DNA from: G020350405 sp964513655
GTDB lineage: Bacteria; Planctomycetota; Phycisphaerae; Sedimentisphaerales; Anaerobacaceae
DNA: 27,490 bases
Direction: 5' to 3'
NCBI GenBank assembly: GCA_964513655.1
Contig: CAZENQ010000043.1
Span: forward strand, 1-27,490
Made by a program: the position numbers and the translations under genes. Shown here piece by piece: positions 9,101-16,159 of this stretch. A model generated the notes under the pieces. The model was not told the origin of the DNA, searched no databases, and saw nothing but the letters and a program-made list of their open reading frames with translations. Within the stretch, counting starts at the first letter, position 1, and every line of letters begins with the position of its first letter.

Positions 9101-10669
9101 CTTGTCGAACTCATTTGCGCCAACGTCATACTTGCCGCCGCTCGGGATTCTCGTACCATAGTAATCCCGATTACCCGCATCAATCCCGAACACCGACTCG
9201 ATATCCAGACCCGCATCGATAAGCGGTGATGAGCTTGTCAGCCTATAGGCATTAAGTGTAGCAAGACCACGTGCATCGCCAATAGTCCCGCCCGCGCCTG
9301 CGTCAATCAGCTTCGGGTCGGCCTTAAAGCCGACATCCACGCCCCCGAACCGCTCCTGGCCGCTCGCAACACGCCACTCATTCAGGCTGCTGTACGTCGC
9401 ATCCCCCCACCTTATTTCTATATCGCCGCCGTATGTCCAGTAGCAGTTGCCTCTGAAGTTCCACCTGCTCTCCGGGTTTGGTATATCGAGAACCCTCTTG
9501 CCGGGCGTCGTCAGAATTATGTTGTTGTAAATCTCCGTATCGTAAACATAGCACGTCCCCTCAACATCCGAAAAGTCCACAATCCCCGCCCCATTCGTTT
9601 CATCCCCGACAAATATAGTATTATTGTAAACCCTTGTCTTCTGCAGCCCGCCGGACGAATTCGTCGACCAAAAATTAATCCCTCCGTGCTTATTTTTAAT
9701 CCCGTCCCTCTCGGTGATGTTATATCGCACAACGTTATTCTTAAACTCCCTTGCGCTGTTGTACTGGTAAATCCCGTACCCCGCCCCGTAATTGCCGTGC
9801 GAGTAGTTATACTGCATAACGCAGTTCACGCACCCGCCGTCAAGGTCAAATCCACCGCCATCGGCCTTGTTGCCTGTCTTGTTGTCATACGCCTCGCAGT
9901 ACTGAATCACGACGTCCTTCGAGTCCCACGCCCAGATGGCAATCGGACCGCCGCCGTTAGGGTCATCGCTGAGCCACCCGTTGTTATAAGCCTCGCAGTA
10001 CTCAATCACCGCCCCGTCCACGCTCGAAAGTATAATCCCATTACCGCTGTGGCCCCGGCCGCCGGAAATGCCCGCGTTGTCATAGACCCTGCAGTCCCCT
10101 ACATAAATCCCCTTGTGCACCCAATCGCCCGGCGGCTTCGACCCGGACGACGCTATCCCCTGGTTGCCGTTATCGTGAATATCCGCATTGGTAATCCGGA
10201 CGTCTTTAAAACCGCTGTCACTGGCCCTGCTTCCGCTGATATAGATACCCCTCTGACGATAGCCGCTGACCTCCACCTTGTCCACACGAATATACTCGGG
10301 CTTATCCCCCGTCAGGTCTGTGAAAAACAAAATACCACTCTTGCCTTCCGGGTCGGTCCTCCCTGAACCAACAAAATTCAGCTCCTGCACGACAAAGCCA
10401 CCGCAGTTCTTCGCATAAAGACCGTGTTTCTTGCCCGAACTGATTATCGCTCGCTTGCCGCCGTATGACCCGACTGTCACGGGATTAGCCGGCGTACCGC
10501 TGTCCCGTGCGTCAAATTCCAGCTTGCCTTTGAAGGTTTTTCCGCCCTCGAACAATATCCTGTCACCGGCCTTGAAGGTCTTCCCGTTGACCTTACCGAT
10601 GGTTTTCCATGGCTTCTGCGGTGACTTACCCGAATTCCAATTGCTCCCTGATGGACTTACATAGTAATC
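6149..10669 (-). repeat. Tandem duplication of about 2.28 kb inside one gene
   Basis: The YYVSPSG start of the first unit lies near 10667 and that of the second near 8387, an offset of 2280 bases or 760 codons. The two units agree in domain order throughout and in many short blocks of DNA, for example the stretches around 10490 and 8210 that both encode NPVTVGSYG. The second unit ends about 15 codons short of a full period. This is an in-frame duplication that has since diverged. Confidence 0.8.
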
Positions 10670-10738
10670 GGTGGCCTGTACTACAGCAGCGCAAAGTAGA
10701 AATGTTGCCAGTATGCCTGAATAGAATCTGTTACACAT
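6149..10738 (-). CDS. Secreted protein with two tandem parallel beta-helix plus LamG units
   Basis: The protein of 1529 residues has a signal peptide ending near A22 (AVVQA before TDYYVSPSG). It then repeats the same architecture twice: a right-handed parallel beta-helix of the pectate lyase-like fold (about 25-550 and 785-1305) followed by a LamG / concanavalin A-like jelly roll (about 555-770 and 1311-1529). Both helices open with YYVSPSG, then WKTIGKVN and AGD-ILFEGG; both LamG domains open with WWKF-EG-GT-ARNSG and contain the strand LNLNSNT. Such proteins usually bind or cleave polysaccharides outside the cell or sit on the cell surface. No catalytic residues can be assigned, so enzyme versus adhesin is open. 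The frame is open further upstream to 10765, but the ATG at 10738 has a perfect AAGGAGG five bases away and gives the clean signal peptide. It follows a secreted GH97 gene on the same strand about 225 bases upstream. Confidence 0.85.
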   Translation of the reverse strand: MCNRFYSGILATFLLCAAVVQATDYYVSPSGSNWNSGKSPQKPWKTIGKVNGKTFKAGDRILFEGGKTFKGKLEFDARDSGTPANPVTVGSYGGKRAIISSGKKHGLYAKNCGGFVVQELNFVGSGRTDPEGKSGILFFTDLTGDKPEYIRVDKVEVSGYRQRGIYISGSRASDSGFKDVRITNADIHDNGNQGIASSGSKPPGDWVHKGIYVGDCRVYDNAGISGGRGHSGNGIILSSVDGAVIEYCEAYNNGWLSDDPNGGGPIAIWAWDSKDVVIQYCEAYDNKTGNKADGGGFDLDGGCVNCVMQYNYSHGNYGAGYGIYQYNSAREFKNNVVRYNITERDGIKNKHGGINFWSTNSSGGLQKTRVYNNTIFVGDETNGAGIVDFSDVEGTCYVYDTEIYNNIILTTPGKRVLDIPNPESRWNFRGNCYWTYGGDIEIRWGDATYSSLNEWRVASGQERFGGVDVGFKADPKLIDAGAGGTIGDARGLATLNAYRLTSSSPLIDAGLDIESVFGIDAGNRDYYGTRIPSGGKYDVGANEFDKVVVGQIPLCWWKFEEGTGTVARNSGSLGHKADGVLKEMGDSPWVEGRAGGNGLYFGGDVNRVEVPALNLNSNTVTITAWIKRDGEQGTYSPIVLSRAGATTAGLTFGSTGEEDGWQPNHALSYNWNDANQAWGWQSQLVVPHDKWVFVGLVVEPERATIYLGDGATVKSAVNNVSHAIEEFDGIVLIGKDSYHDYQGHKSFKGVIDDVRIYSRALSGEEILVLAGAPKLDRAAVEPGKYYVSPSGDDSNSGRAPEQAWKTIGKVNSLTFQAGDSILFEGGRRFRGSLRFDTDDSGTQANPVTVGSYGHGRATISSGVGHGLFAENVSGFEVRDLVFVGAGSDVEGNFSGIYFLTDLGGDVKLEHIRVDNVDVSGYRQRGILIDAKGSGRSGFKDVRITNADIHGNGDRGITSYGSRPRVGWNHQDIYIGNCKIYDNLGFSDPLYWGHHGNGIVLSGVDGAVIEYCEAYNNGQLSDTKGGGPVGIWAYDSNEVVIEFCEAHHNKTSGGDGGGFDLDGGCLNSAMQYNYSHDNHGSGYLICQYQGARPFRNNVCRYNITENDGIACAYPMGSIHFWSAGTSGGIQDTLVYGNTVYASKATRGAAVEIDSGFIYKTSIYNNILMTEPGRRVVDASETSGGWVFKGNCYWSSGAPLQIVWGDKSYSSLAEWRTGTGQEMHDGKAVGLETDPQLVNPGLGGTIGDVHQLASLKAYQLQSSSPLIDAGVDIERLFGIDVGRHDYYGIEIPSGGKFDIGAHEFSKGAGSKGPVGWWKFDEGAGTAARNSGNLGGSCHGRLNNMDDGAWAKGVSGTALEFDGKDDDVSIGALNLNSNTTTISAWVKRNGQEDVFSGIVYSRDGGTIAGIGSGSTGEPDWEGNHELFYTWNDTVDTWAWHSRLIMPDKQWAFVALVLEPTKATLYLGQDGQLSSAVNTANHDIEEFNGVTRIGHDKKPNFPPRFFKGTIDDVRIYERALSQDEIEGLAKLPH

Positions 10739-10743
10739 GTGAA

Positions 10744-10750
10744 CCTCCTT
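10744..10750 (-). promoter_or_regulatory. Strong ribosome binding site that fixes the beta-helix gene start
   Basis: AAGGAGG on the minus strand ends five bases before the ATG at 10738. It would fall inside the coding region if the longer frame from 10765 were used, so it supports the shorter start. Confidence 0.75.
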
Positions 10751-10964
10751 AAGGAATTCTTTCACCCATCGGCGAACTGATATGAAATTCCTTCTTACGG
10801 TTGAATTTATTGGTTTCTGCCAAAAGGAGGATTGTATTACGTTAGCGCCCCTGCGTCAAGTCCGTTTCCTCAAAGCGATGTCGGTACATACCTGAATCAG
10901 CAATCAACTTTTTCAAAAGACTTTACTCCCCCATACCCATTGAAAACTGACTTGGCGTATTTAC

Positions 10965-12920
10965 TTACTGCTTTTCCGGAATCAAGTACGCCGTAAATCC
11001 ACCACCGGGCACCATCACGCCAGTCAGACTGTCCTTTGCCGTAACCGTCCGCTTTTCCTTAATCAGTTTCTCCGCGTTTTCTTTCGAATCCGGCGCATCT
11101 GCAAAGATGTGCGCTGTGTATTTGCCCTCGCCAAGAAAATCAAGACCTACCTGAACCGTCCGCCCCGTCCAATTTGTCATCGCGCCGACGAACCACTTTT
11201 CTCCGGACCTCCTTGCCATCGTGATGTATTTACCTACCTCGCCGTTGATTACCTTTGTATCGTCCCAAACCGTCGGAACAACACGCAAAAACTCCAGGCC
11301 CGCTTGGTTTTTATAATTGCGAGGATGGTCACAGACGCAGCACAGAGGACTGTCATAAACCACGAACATCGCTAACTGATGACACCGCGTCCCCATCACC
11401 TCGGTCGGCTTGACGTTTGTTCTGAACTTTTCCCTGCTGCGGTTCAGAAATCCCCCCGGTGTAAAGTCCATCGGCCCTGCTAACATCCGCGTAAAGGGGA
11501 GTGTACAGTCATGTTCCGGCGTCACCCTCTTGGACCACTTGTTGTATTCGTTTCCGAGCACGCCCTCGCGCGTCATCAGGTTGGGATACGTCCGGCGAAA
11601 ACCGGTCGGCTTATATGCCCCGTGAAAATTCACAAGCAGATGATGCTCCGCCGCCTTTTTCACTATCTTCTGATACCAGTTCACCATCTCCTGGTCATCA
11701 CGCTGCATAAAGTCAATCTTCACCCCCGCCACGCCCCATTTTTCGTACAGGCCAAATGCCTCTTCATATTGCTTGTCCGTATGAGTCCAGTGCAGCCACA
11801 AAAACAGCTTCACGTTTCGCTCTTTTGCGAATCTAAGCAGCTCCGGCATGTCAACCTCCGGCTCTACGGTAGTAATATCCAAATCCGGATTCTCCAGTGG
11901 CTTTTCCCCGTACCACGTCCAGTCCACTAATTGATACCGAAAACCCATATTCGCCGCCAACTGTATGTATTCCTTCAAAGTCGCCGTATCCATCTTAACA
12001 TCACCGCTCCACCAGTGGTCCCACGCCATCTTCCCCGGCCTTATCCACGATGTGTCCTTTATCGCGCACGGCTCATTGAGATTCAGAATGATTTCCGACT
12101 CAATCAAATCGCCGGGCCTTCGTCCTATCATTATTACCCGCCACGGCGAATAATGCGGCCTCGAACCCTTCACCAGTCCCTTGCCGTCCGGCCGGGGCGA
12201 AAGCTTTGTCGTAAGACCGACACCCTTGCCGCTGTCACTCTTCGCGCCGCACAGATACATCCCCGCCCAGTCCGTAAGATTCGCCTCCGTTATCGCAACA
12301 TACAGCGAATCATCAACCTGAACCAGCAGCGGCACTCCAATTACAGACTCCGGCTTTATGCTACTCAGCTTGACCTTCTTGAATTCCTCCTCCTGATGAC
12401 TCACAAACTTGCCATAGTTAGCCGCCCACACCGTATGGTCCTTTGCAAAACGAAACTGCGAATCTTCCTTCGTCAGAACAAACTTCTCCTGCTTTGGCTG
12501 CTTCGGCAGATAATAGCGGAATGCAACACCGTCATTATACGCGCGGAAGGCCAGCCGCAGCTGTCGTTCCGGCGGCGCTGACTCATGAAGCGCCACCCAA
12601 AGCTCATTGTAGTTGTTAGCAATTTCACTATGCTGCCCATAGATAGATTTCCATCTCTCGTTCTTAGTGCCTCGTCTGTGGGCCCGAACCCTAACACTTG
12701 GGCCCAGTGGTGGTCCCTCCTCAAATTCCAGACGCAGCGGCGAATCGACGATAATCGCCTTGTCGTCGCACCAGACGGAGTACGTAACCGAATCATCCAC
12801 AGTTACTTTGGCTTTGATTTTTCCATCCGGAGAGAATACCAGGTAAAACCCCTTGCCAAATACCGGCCCGACCGACAAAATCCACAGCACAACCACACCC
12901 AACACCAGTTTCTTATTCAT
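10965..12920 (-). CDS. GH97 family alpha-glycosidase, retaining type, secreted
   Basis: The 651-residue product has a signal peptide (cleavage near VFG-KG at residue 22), an N-terminal beta-sandwich starting FYLVFSPDGKIKAKV, a catalytic TIM barrel with WDHWWSGDVKMDT, YQLVDWTWYG, LFLWLHWTHTD and VAGVKIDFMQRDDQ, and a C-terminal beta domain. This order is that of GH97 (SusB and relatives), calcium-dependent alpha-glucosidases and alpha-galactosidases. D403 in KIDFMQ fits the nucleophile of retaining members, and E458 in GNEYNKW lies 55 residues later, the same spacing I recall for the retaining Bacteroides alpha-galactosidase (D415/E470). Retaining chemistry, perhaps on alpha-galactosides, is therefore inferred. 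The frame begins with TTG at 12926, but the ATG at 12920 has AAAGGG six bases away. It is divergent from the ECF sigma gene and precedes the large beta-helix gene. Confidence 0.9.
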   Translation of the reverse strand: MNKKLVLGVVVLWILSVGPVFGKGFYLVFSPDGKIKAKVTVDDSVTYSVWCDDKAIIVDSPLRLEFEEGPPLGPSVRVRAHRRGTKNERWKSIYGQHSEIANNYNELWVALHESAPPERQLRLAFRAYNDGVAFRYYLPKQPKQEKFVLTKEDSQFRFAKDHTVWAANYGKFVSHQEEEFKKVKLSSIKPESVIGVPLLVQVDDSLYVAITEANLTDWAGMYLCGAKSDSGKGVGLTTKLSPRPDGKGLVKGSRPHYSPWRVIMIGRRPGDLIESEIILNLNEPCAIKDTSWIRPGKMAWDHWWSGDVKMDTATLKEYIQLAANMGFRYQLVDWTWYGEKPLENPDLDITTVEPEVDMPELLRFAKERNVKLFLWLHWTHTDKQYEEAFGLYEKWGVAGVKIDFMQRDDQEMVNWYQKIVKKAAEHHLLVNFHGAYKPTGFRRTYPNLMTREGVLGNEYNKWSKRVTPEHDCTLPFTRMLAGPMDFTPGGFLNRSREKFRTNVKPTEVMGTRCHQLAMFVVYDSPLCCVCDHPRNYKNQAGLEFLRVVPTVWDDTKVINGEVGKYITMARRSGEKWFVGAMTNWTGRTVQVGLDFLGEGKYTAHIFADAPDSKENAEKLIKEKRTVTAKDSLTGVMVPGGGFTAYLIPEKQ

Positions 12921-13100
12921 CTTCAACCCTTTCCTTTTTGTATCACGGTTTCATCCGACTCAGATTAGCTCAAATCTTCCTCCGCTTACTGTTTTTTGTC
13001 AAGCTAATTTGCCAAGAGCACCGCGGTTATGTAGCCAGTCCGGGCATTTCTCCGCTGGCCGACTTTTTTGTTTTTTTTGTCGCAAACGCGTCTGAACCTG

Positions 13101-13112
13101 CACTATATAGTG
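13101..13112. promoter_or_regulatory. Perfect 12-base palindrome in the divergent GH97/sigma promoter region
   Basis: CACTATATAGTG reads the same on both strands and sits 39-50 bases before the sigma factor ATG. It could be an operator or simply an AT-rich -10 region; nothing in the sequence decides. Confidence 0.35.
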
Positions 13113-13150
13113 AGAACAGCAATCTAATGAGATTTTTTAGAGGTGCTGAT

Positions 13151-13687
13151 ATGCCTGAGACCGATAAATTCTATATTGAGCGTTGCCTGGATGGTCACCC
13201 CGACGATTTTCGCTACCTTGTGCGGCGATACCAGGCGGTTCTCCTGGCCCAGCTGGCCGGCAAGCTGGGTGACAGGGAAAGGGCGGAAGAGGCCGCACAG
13301 GAGACCTTCGTGCGGGCATACTTCAATATGAACAAGCTCCAGAGGCCGCAGTCCTTTTTCCCCTGGCTGCTCGGCATCGCCGGCCGCGTCGCAAAGGAAC
13401 ACCATAGAAAAGAAAAAATACGCCGACAGCGTGAGATTGTCCGCTTATATTCAGAGCAGGTCTCCACCCCCGAATTCTCACAGGACTACGCCCTCGAAGC
13501 GGCTATCGCCGAACTGCCCGAGGCGTACAAAAAAGTCATCCTGCTGCGATATTACGGCCAGCACTCCTGTTCTCAGATTGCCGAGCAGCTCGATATGCCC
13601 CTCGGAACAGTTACGAAAACTTTATCACGGGCCTATGCCATGCTGCGTAAAGCCCTGCAGCAGCAAACAGAAATCTATGAGGTGTAA
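13151..13687 (+). CDS. ECF-type RNA polymerase sigma factor (module 1)
   Basis: This 178-residue protein is an extracytoplasmic function sigma factor that directs RNA polymerase to a specific set of promoters. Region 2 runs from about 15 to 80 (FRYLVRRYQAVLLAQL, DRERAEEAAQETFVRAY) and region 4 from about 120 to 170 (LPEAYKKVILLRYY, SCSQIAEQLDMPLGTVTKTLSRA), with no sigma region 1 or 3, as expected for the class. The ATG at 13151 was chosen because AGAGGTG lies five bases upstream; an ATG at 13127 in the same frame would add eight residues. Its stop is two bases before the anti-sigma start, so translation of the pair is probably coupled. Direct control by the downstream zinc-finger membrane protein is inferred from that layout. 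Confidence 0.92.
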   Translation: MPETDKFYIERCLDGHPDDFRYLVRRYQAVLLAQLAGKLGDRERAEEAAQETFVRAYFNMNKLQRPQSFFPWLLGIAGRVAKEHHRKEKIRRQREIVRLYSEQVSTPEFSQDYALEAAIAELPEAYKKVILLRYYGQHSCSQIAEQLDMPLGTVTKTLSRAYAMLRKALQQQTEIYEV

Positions 13688-13689
13688 AA

Positions 13690-14994
13690 ATGAATTGTGC
13701 AGAATGTAAAGAACTGTTGGTTGAATATACCGAAGGCCTTCTTGAAGATTCACGGCACCAGGCGGTACTTTCACATTTGAAAGACTGCCCCACCTGCCAA
13801 AACGAACAGACCGAGTTGAGTGGCCTCCGTGACCGTCTCGTTGCAAACGGAAGGACCGTCGCCAAAAACGACCTCGAAAACGATGTGATGAACCAGATTG
13901 TTCGTGAGCAAAACATAAGGCTCAAAGCTGCAACCAAAGCTGGCACAGGCCTCAAGTTAAGGAGAATAATCATGAAAAGTCCGATTACAAGAATGGCCGC
14001 GGCAGCGGCGATAATTATTGCGACCCTTGTAGGTGTCAACTTCCTCGGCGGAACTGTAACCTTTGCCGATGTCGTCAAACCTATCCTCAATGCCCGAACT
14101 ATGATTCTCGACCTCATTGTGGGCGACGAAGAGACAAGTCCCCTCATGCATGAGATCGTTGCCGGTTCAAGAATCAGAAGAACCATATCCAACCTGGAAA
14201 ACACCGTCCAGATTATAGACCTCGAAGGCGCCAAAATACTCGTCCTCGATACCAAAGAAAAACAGGCGATCTACACTGATATCAAAGGCTACGTTCAGGA
14301 AGGTACAAAAAACTACGTAGATTTTCTTCGCAAGGTCATTATTAACTTGCAGGATGACCCTGATATCCAGGAGCTTGGCGAACAGCAACTCGACGGACAG
14401 AAAACTATCGTCTTTGTAGCCAGGGGACCAAATGAAGAAGTGAAAATCTGGGCCGACCCTGAAACGGCTATCCCGATTCGGGTGGAGCTTCAAGCCGGAC
14501 AGTTATTTGCTGTTATGAAGAATTTCGAGTTTGATGTGCCGATAGACGACTCGCTGATAAGTATGGACGTGCCGGCGGGATATACGCTGCAGGAGACCGA
14601 ATTCGACCTCTCGGACGCCACGGAGCAGGATTTCATCGACAGCCTGCGCATCTGGGCCGAGGTTCTGCTGGATGGCAGCTTCCCAGAGGCCATAGGCACC
14701 GAAAGCACGATGAAACAAATGCCCCTGCTCGTAGAAAAACTTCCCTCATTGGGCCTGCCGGAAGAGGAGATGATGCAGATGCCTATAAAATTTGCGCGAG
14801 GCATGCTCTTCCTCCAGATTTACGAAACTTCCGGCGAGTGGCACTACGCCGGCGCCGACGTACAACTCGGCGACGCCGACACCGCGATATTCTGGTATCT
14901 GCCGAAAGACTCAGAAACCTACCGCGTTATTTATGGCGACCTGAGCGTAGAAGACGTGGCGCCGGAAAATCTCCCAAGCCAAATTTCTGAATAA
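13690..14994 (+). CDS. Membrane anti-sigma factor with zinc finger and long periplasmic domain
   Basis: The 434-residue protein starts with a cytoplasmic anti-sigma zinc finger of the ZAS/zf-HC2 type: H29-x3-C33-x2-C36, with C3 and C6 nearby. One membrane helix follows at about 101-121 (MAAAAAIIIATLVGVNFLGG), then about 310 residues outside the cytoplasm. The outer part (FADVVKPILNARTM onward, with a DGQKTIVFVARG segment and an EVKIWADPETAIPIRVE strand pair) resembles LolA/LolB-like lipoprotein-carrier folds found in planctomycete anti-sigma proteins. It probably holds the upstream sigma factor at the membrane and senses something in the envelope. The ribosome binding site GAGGTG overlaps the sigma gene stop. 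A strong terminator follows 19 bases after its stop. Confidence 0.85.
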   Translation: MNCAECKELLVEYTEGLLEDSRHQAVLSHLKDCPTCQNEQTELSGLRDRLVANGRTVAKNDLENDVMNQIVREQNIRLKAATKAGTGLKLRRIIMKSPITRMAAAAAIIIATLVGVNFLGGTVTFADVVKPILNARTMILDLIVGDEETSPLMHEIVAGSRIRRTISNLENTVQIIDLEGAKILVLDTKEKQAIYTDIKGYVQEGTKNYVDFLRKVIINLQDDPDIQELGEQQLDGQKTIVFVARGPNEEVKIWADPETAIPIRVELQAGQLFAVMKNFEFDVPIDDSLISMDVPAGYTLQETEFDLSDATEQDFIDSLRIWAEVLLDGSFPEAIGTESTMKQMPLLVEKLPSLGLPEEEMMQMPIKFARGMLFLQIYETSGEWHYAGADVQLGDADTAIFWYLPKDSETYRVIYGDLSVEDVAPENLPSQISE

Positions 14995-15012
14995 CTAAGA
15001 TGCTTACCCAAC

Positions 15013-15047
15013 AAAGGCCGGGCCCATTTCCCCCGGCCTTTTCTTTT
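15013..15047 (+). terminator. Rho-independent terminator after sigma module 1
   Basis: AAAGGCCGGG pairs perfectly with CCCGGCCTTT (10 bases) around a nine-base loop and is followed by TTCTTTT. It starts 19 bases after the anti-sigma stop codon. Confidence 0.9.
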
Positions 15048-15147
15048 ACCTCTTCACAGGAACAATCGTTTTTGCAGGATTTTTTTCCAAATCTCGTGTA
15101 ACATATCTGTCCCTCGCGCAATTATACTCGTGGAAATGGTTTCTGCT

Positions 15148-15714
15148 ATGGCGAACATCGAACGGACAACAGACACCGACGATTTGGTCTTGCGGGCCCG
15201 CGCAGATGCCGATGCCCTCGGCCGGCTCTACGAGCTGTATTATGAGCGGATTTTCCGGTTCTGCGTCCATCGGCTCTTCAGCAAGACAATCGCCGAGGAC
15301 GTAACCTCTGCGGTCTTTCTGGCCGTCGCGGCTAAAATTCGCGACTTCACCGGCCGGACCGAACAGGATTTTAGAAACTGGCTCTACGCCATAGCCGCAA
15401 ACAATGCAAATGCGTATATAAGAAAAATGTCGCGCCGAAATGAACTTTTGCAGCAATTAACCGCCTCAATGACAGAGGCCGCCGATTGTGCCGACGAAGC
15501 AAATGAGCTGGATTGGCCGACACTTTACATGGCCATTTCCAGGCTAAAGCCAAAGCACCAGACCATTTTGACCTTGAGGTTCTTTGAAAATCTACAAATA
15601 CAGGAAATAGCAAAAATCATAAACGCAAAAGAATCAACCGTGCGCGTAACATTACACAGAATACTAAGAACCTTACGAGAACACTTGCAGTCCGTCTTGG
15701 ACGGAGGAAAGTAG
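15148..15714 (+). CDS. ECF-type RNA polymerase sigma factor (module 2)
   Basis: This is a second ECF sigma factor of about 188 residues. Region 2 is visible in ALGRLYELYYERIFRFCVHRL and EDVTSAVFLAVAAKI, followed by FRNWLYAIAANNANAYIRK; region 4 has LKPKHQTILTLRFFENL and IQEIAKIINAKESTVRVTLHRI. It is clearly different in sequence from the module 1 sigma, so the two are not a recent duplication. The start is uncertain: GTG 15130, ATG 15136 and ATG 15148 are all in frame and none has a strong ribosome binding site. ATG 15148 is chosen because it alone has a weak GGAAATGG at a usable distance. The stop is one base before the next gene, so it probably works with the membrane protein encoded there. 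Confidence 0.9.
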   Translation: MANIERTTDTDDLVLRARADADALGRLYELYYERIFRFCVHRLFSKTIAEDVTSAVFLAVAAKIRDFTGRTEQDFRNWLYAIAANNANAYIRKMSRRNELLQQLTASMTEAADCADEANELDWPTLYMAISRLKPKHQTILTLRFFENLQIQEIAKIINAKESTVRVTLHRILRTLREHLQSVLDGGK

Positions 15715-15715
15715 A

Positions 15716-16159
15716 ATGTTTGAAAACGAAAACGACTTCAAAAACTTGGTTGACCAGCTAAATATTGACACCGAACCTAACGACAACCACCGCGAAAACC
15801 TCTGCCGCCAAACGCTATCGGCTTTTAGCCGGAGCAGACAACACAGAATCTCCTGGCAAACAATCACGAAGCTGGCCGCTGCAGCAGCTGTGATAATCGT
15901 AGCTATTGGTTTATTCCTCATTCAGCGCGGTCCCAATGACCGGGTTGAGCCCCCCAAGGTCCCGAAAGTTTCAAAATCTCCCTCTGGGCTGACTACGGTC
16001 ATTTCCCTCAAGATGGCCTATCGCCAGGGAGGATTGCAGGCCGTAGAGAAACAATGCGACAGGGCCGTCCGCATACTCGGGGCCCGCCTCGATGGAATAT
16101 CCGCCGGTCAGTTAATCAGAGGTTTCAATATTGAAAAACAAGAAAGGGAAAAATTATGA
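15716..16159 (+). CDS. Small single-pass membrane protein, probable anti-sigma partner
   Basis: The 147-residue product has a charged N-terminal half of about 48 residues, one membrane helix at about 51-69 (LAAAAAVIIVAIGLFLI) and an outer part of about 78 residues starting with a proline/lysine stretch (PPKVPKVSKSPSG). This N-in, single-pass shape directly after an ECF sigma gene is the usual layout of an anti-sigma factor. No H-x3-C-x2-C zinc motif is present, so if it holds the sigma factor it does so by a different N-terminal helix arrangement. GGAGG lies just inside the end of the sigma gene, and its own end overlaps the next start by four bases (ATGA), so the three genes are translationally coupled. 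No family name can be given from the sequence alone. Confidence 0.75.
   Translation: MFENENDFKNLVDQLNIDTEPNDNHRENLCRQTLSAFSRSRQHRISWQTITKLAAAAAVIIVAIGLFLIQRGPNDRVEPPKVPKVSKSPSGLTTVISLKMAYRQGGLQAVEKQCDRAVRILGARLDGISAGQLIRGFNIEKQEREKL

Noticed and set aside
9686..10366. Long plus-strand frame opposite the large beta-helix gene
   Set aside because: It is low-complexity, rich in Val/Ile/Pro/Arg, and mirrors the repetitive coding of the minus-strand gene; a similar antisense frame appears at 7385-8158, as expected from the duplication.
11931..12581. Plus-strand frame opposite the GH97 gene
   Set aside because: Arg/His/Leu-rich shadow frame with no start signal and no family resemblance.
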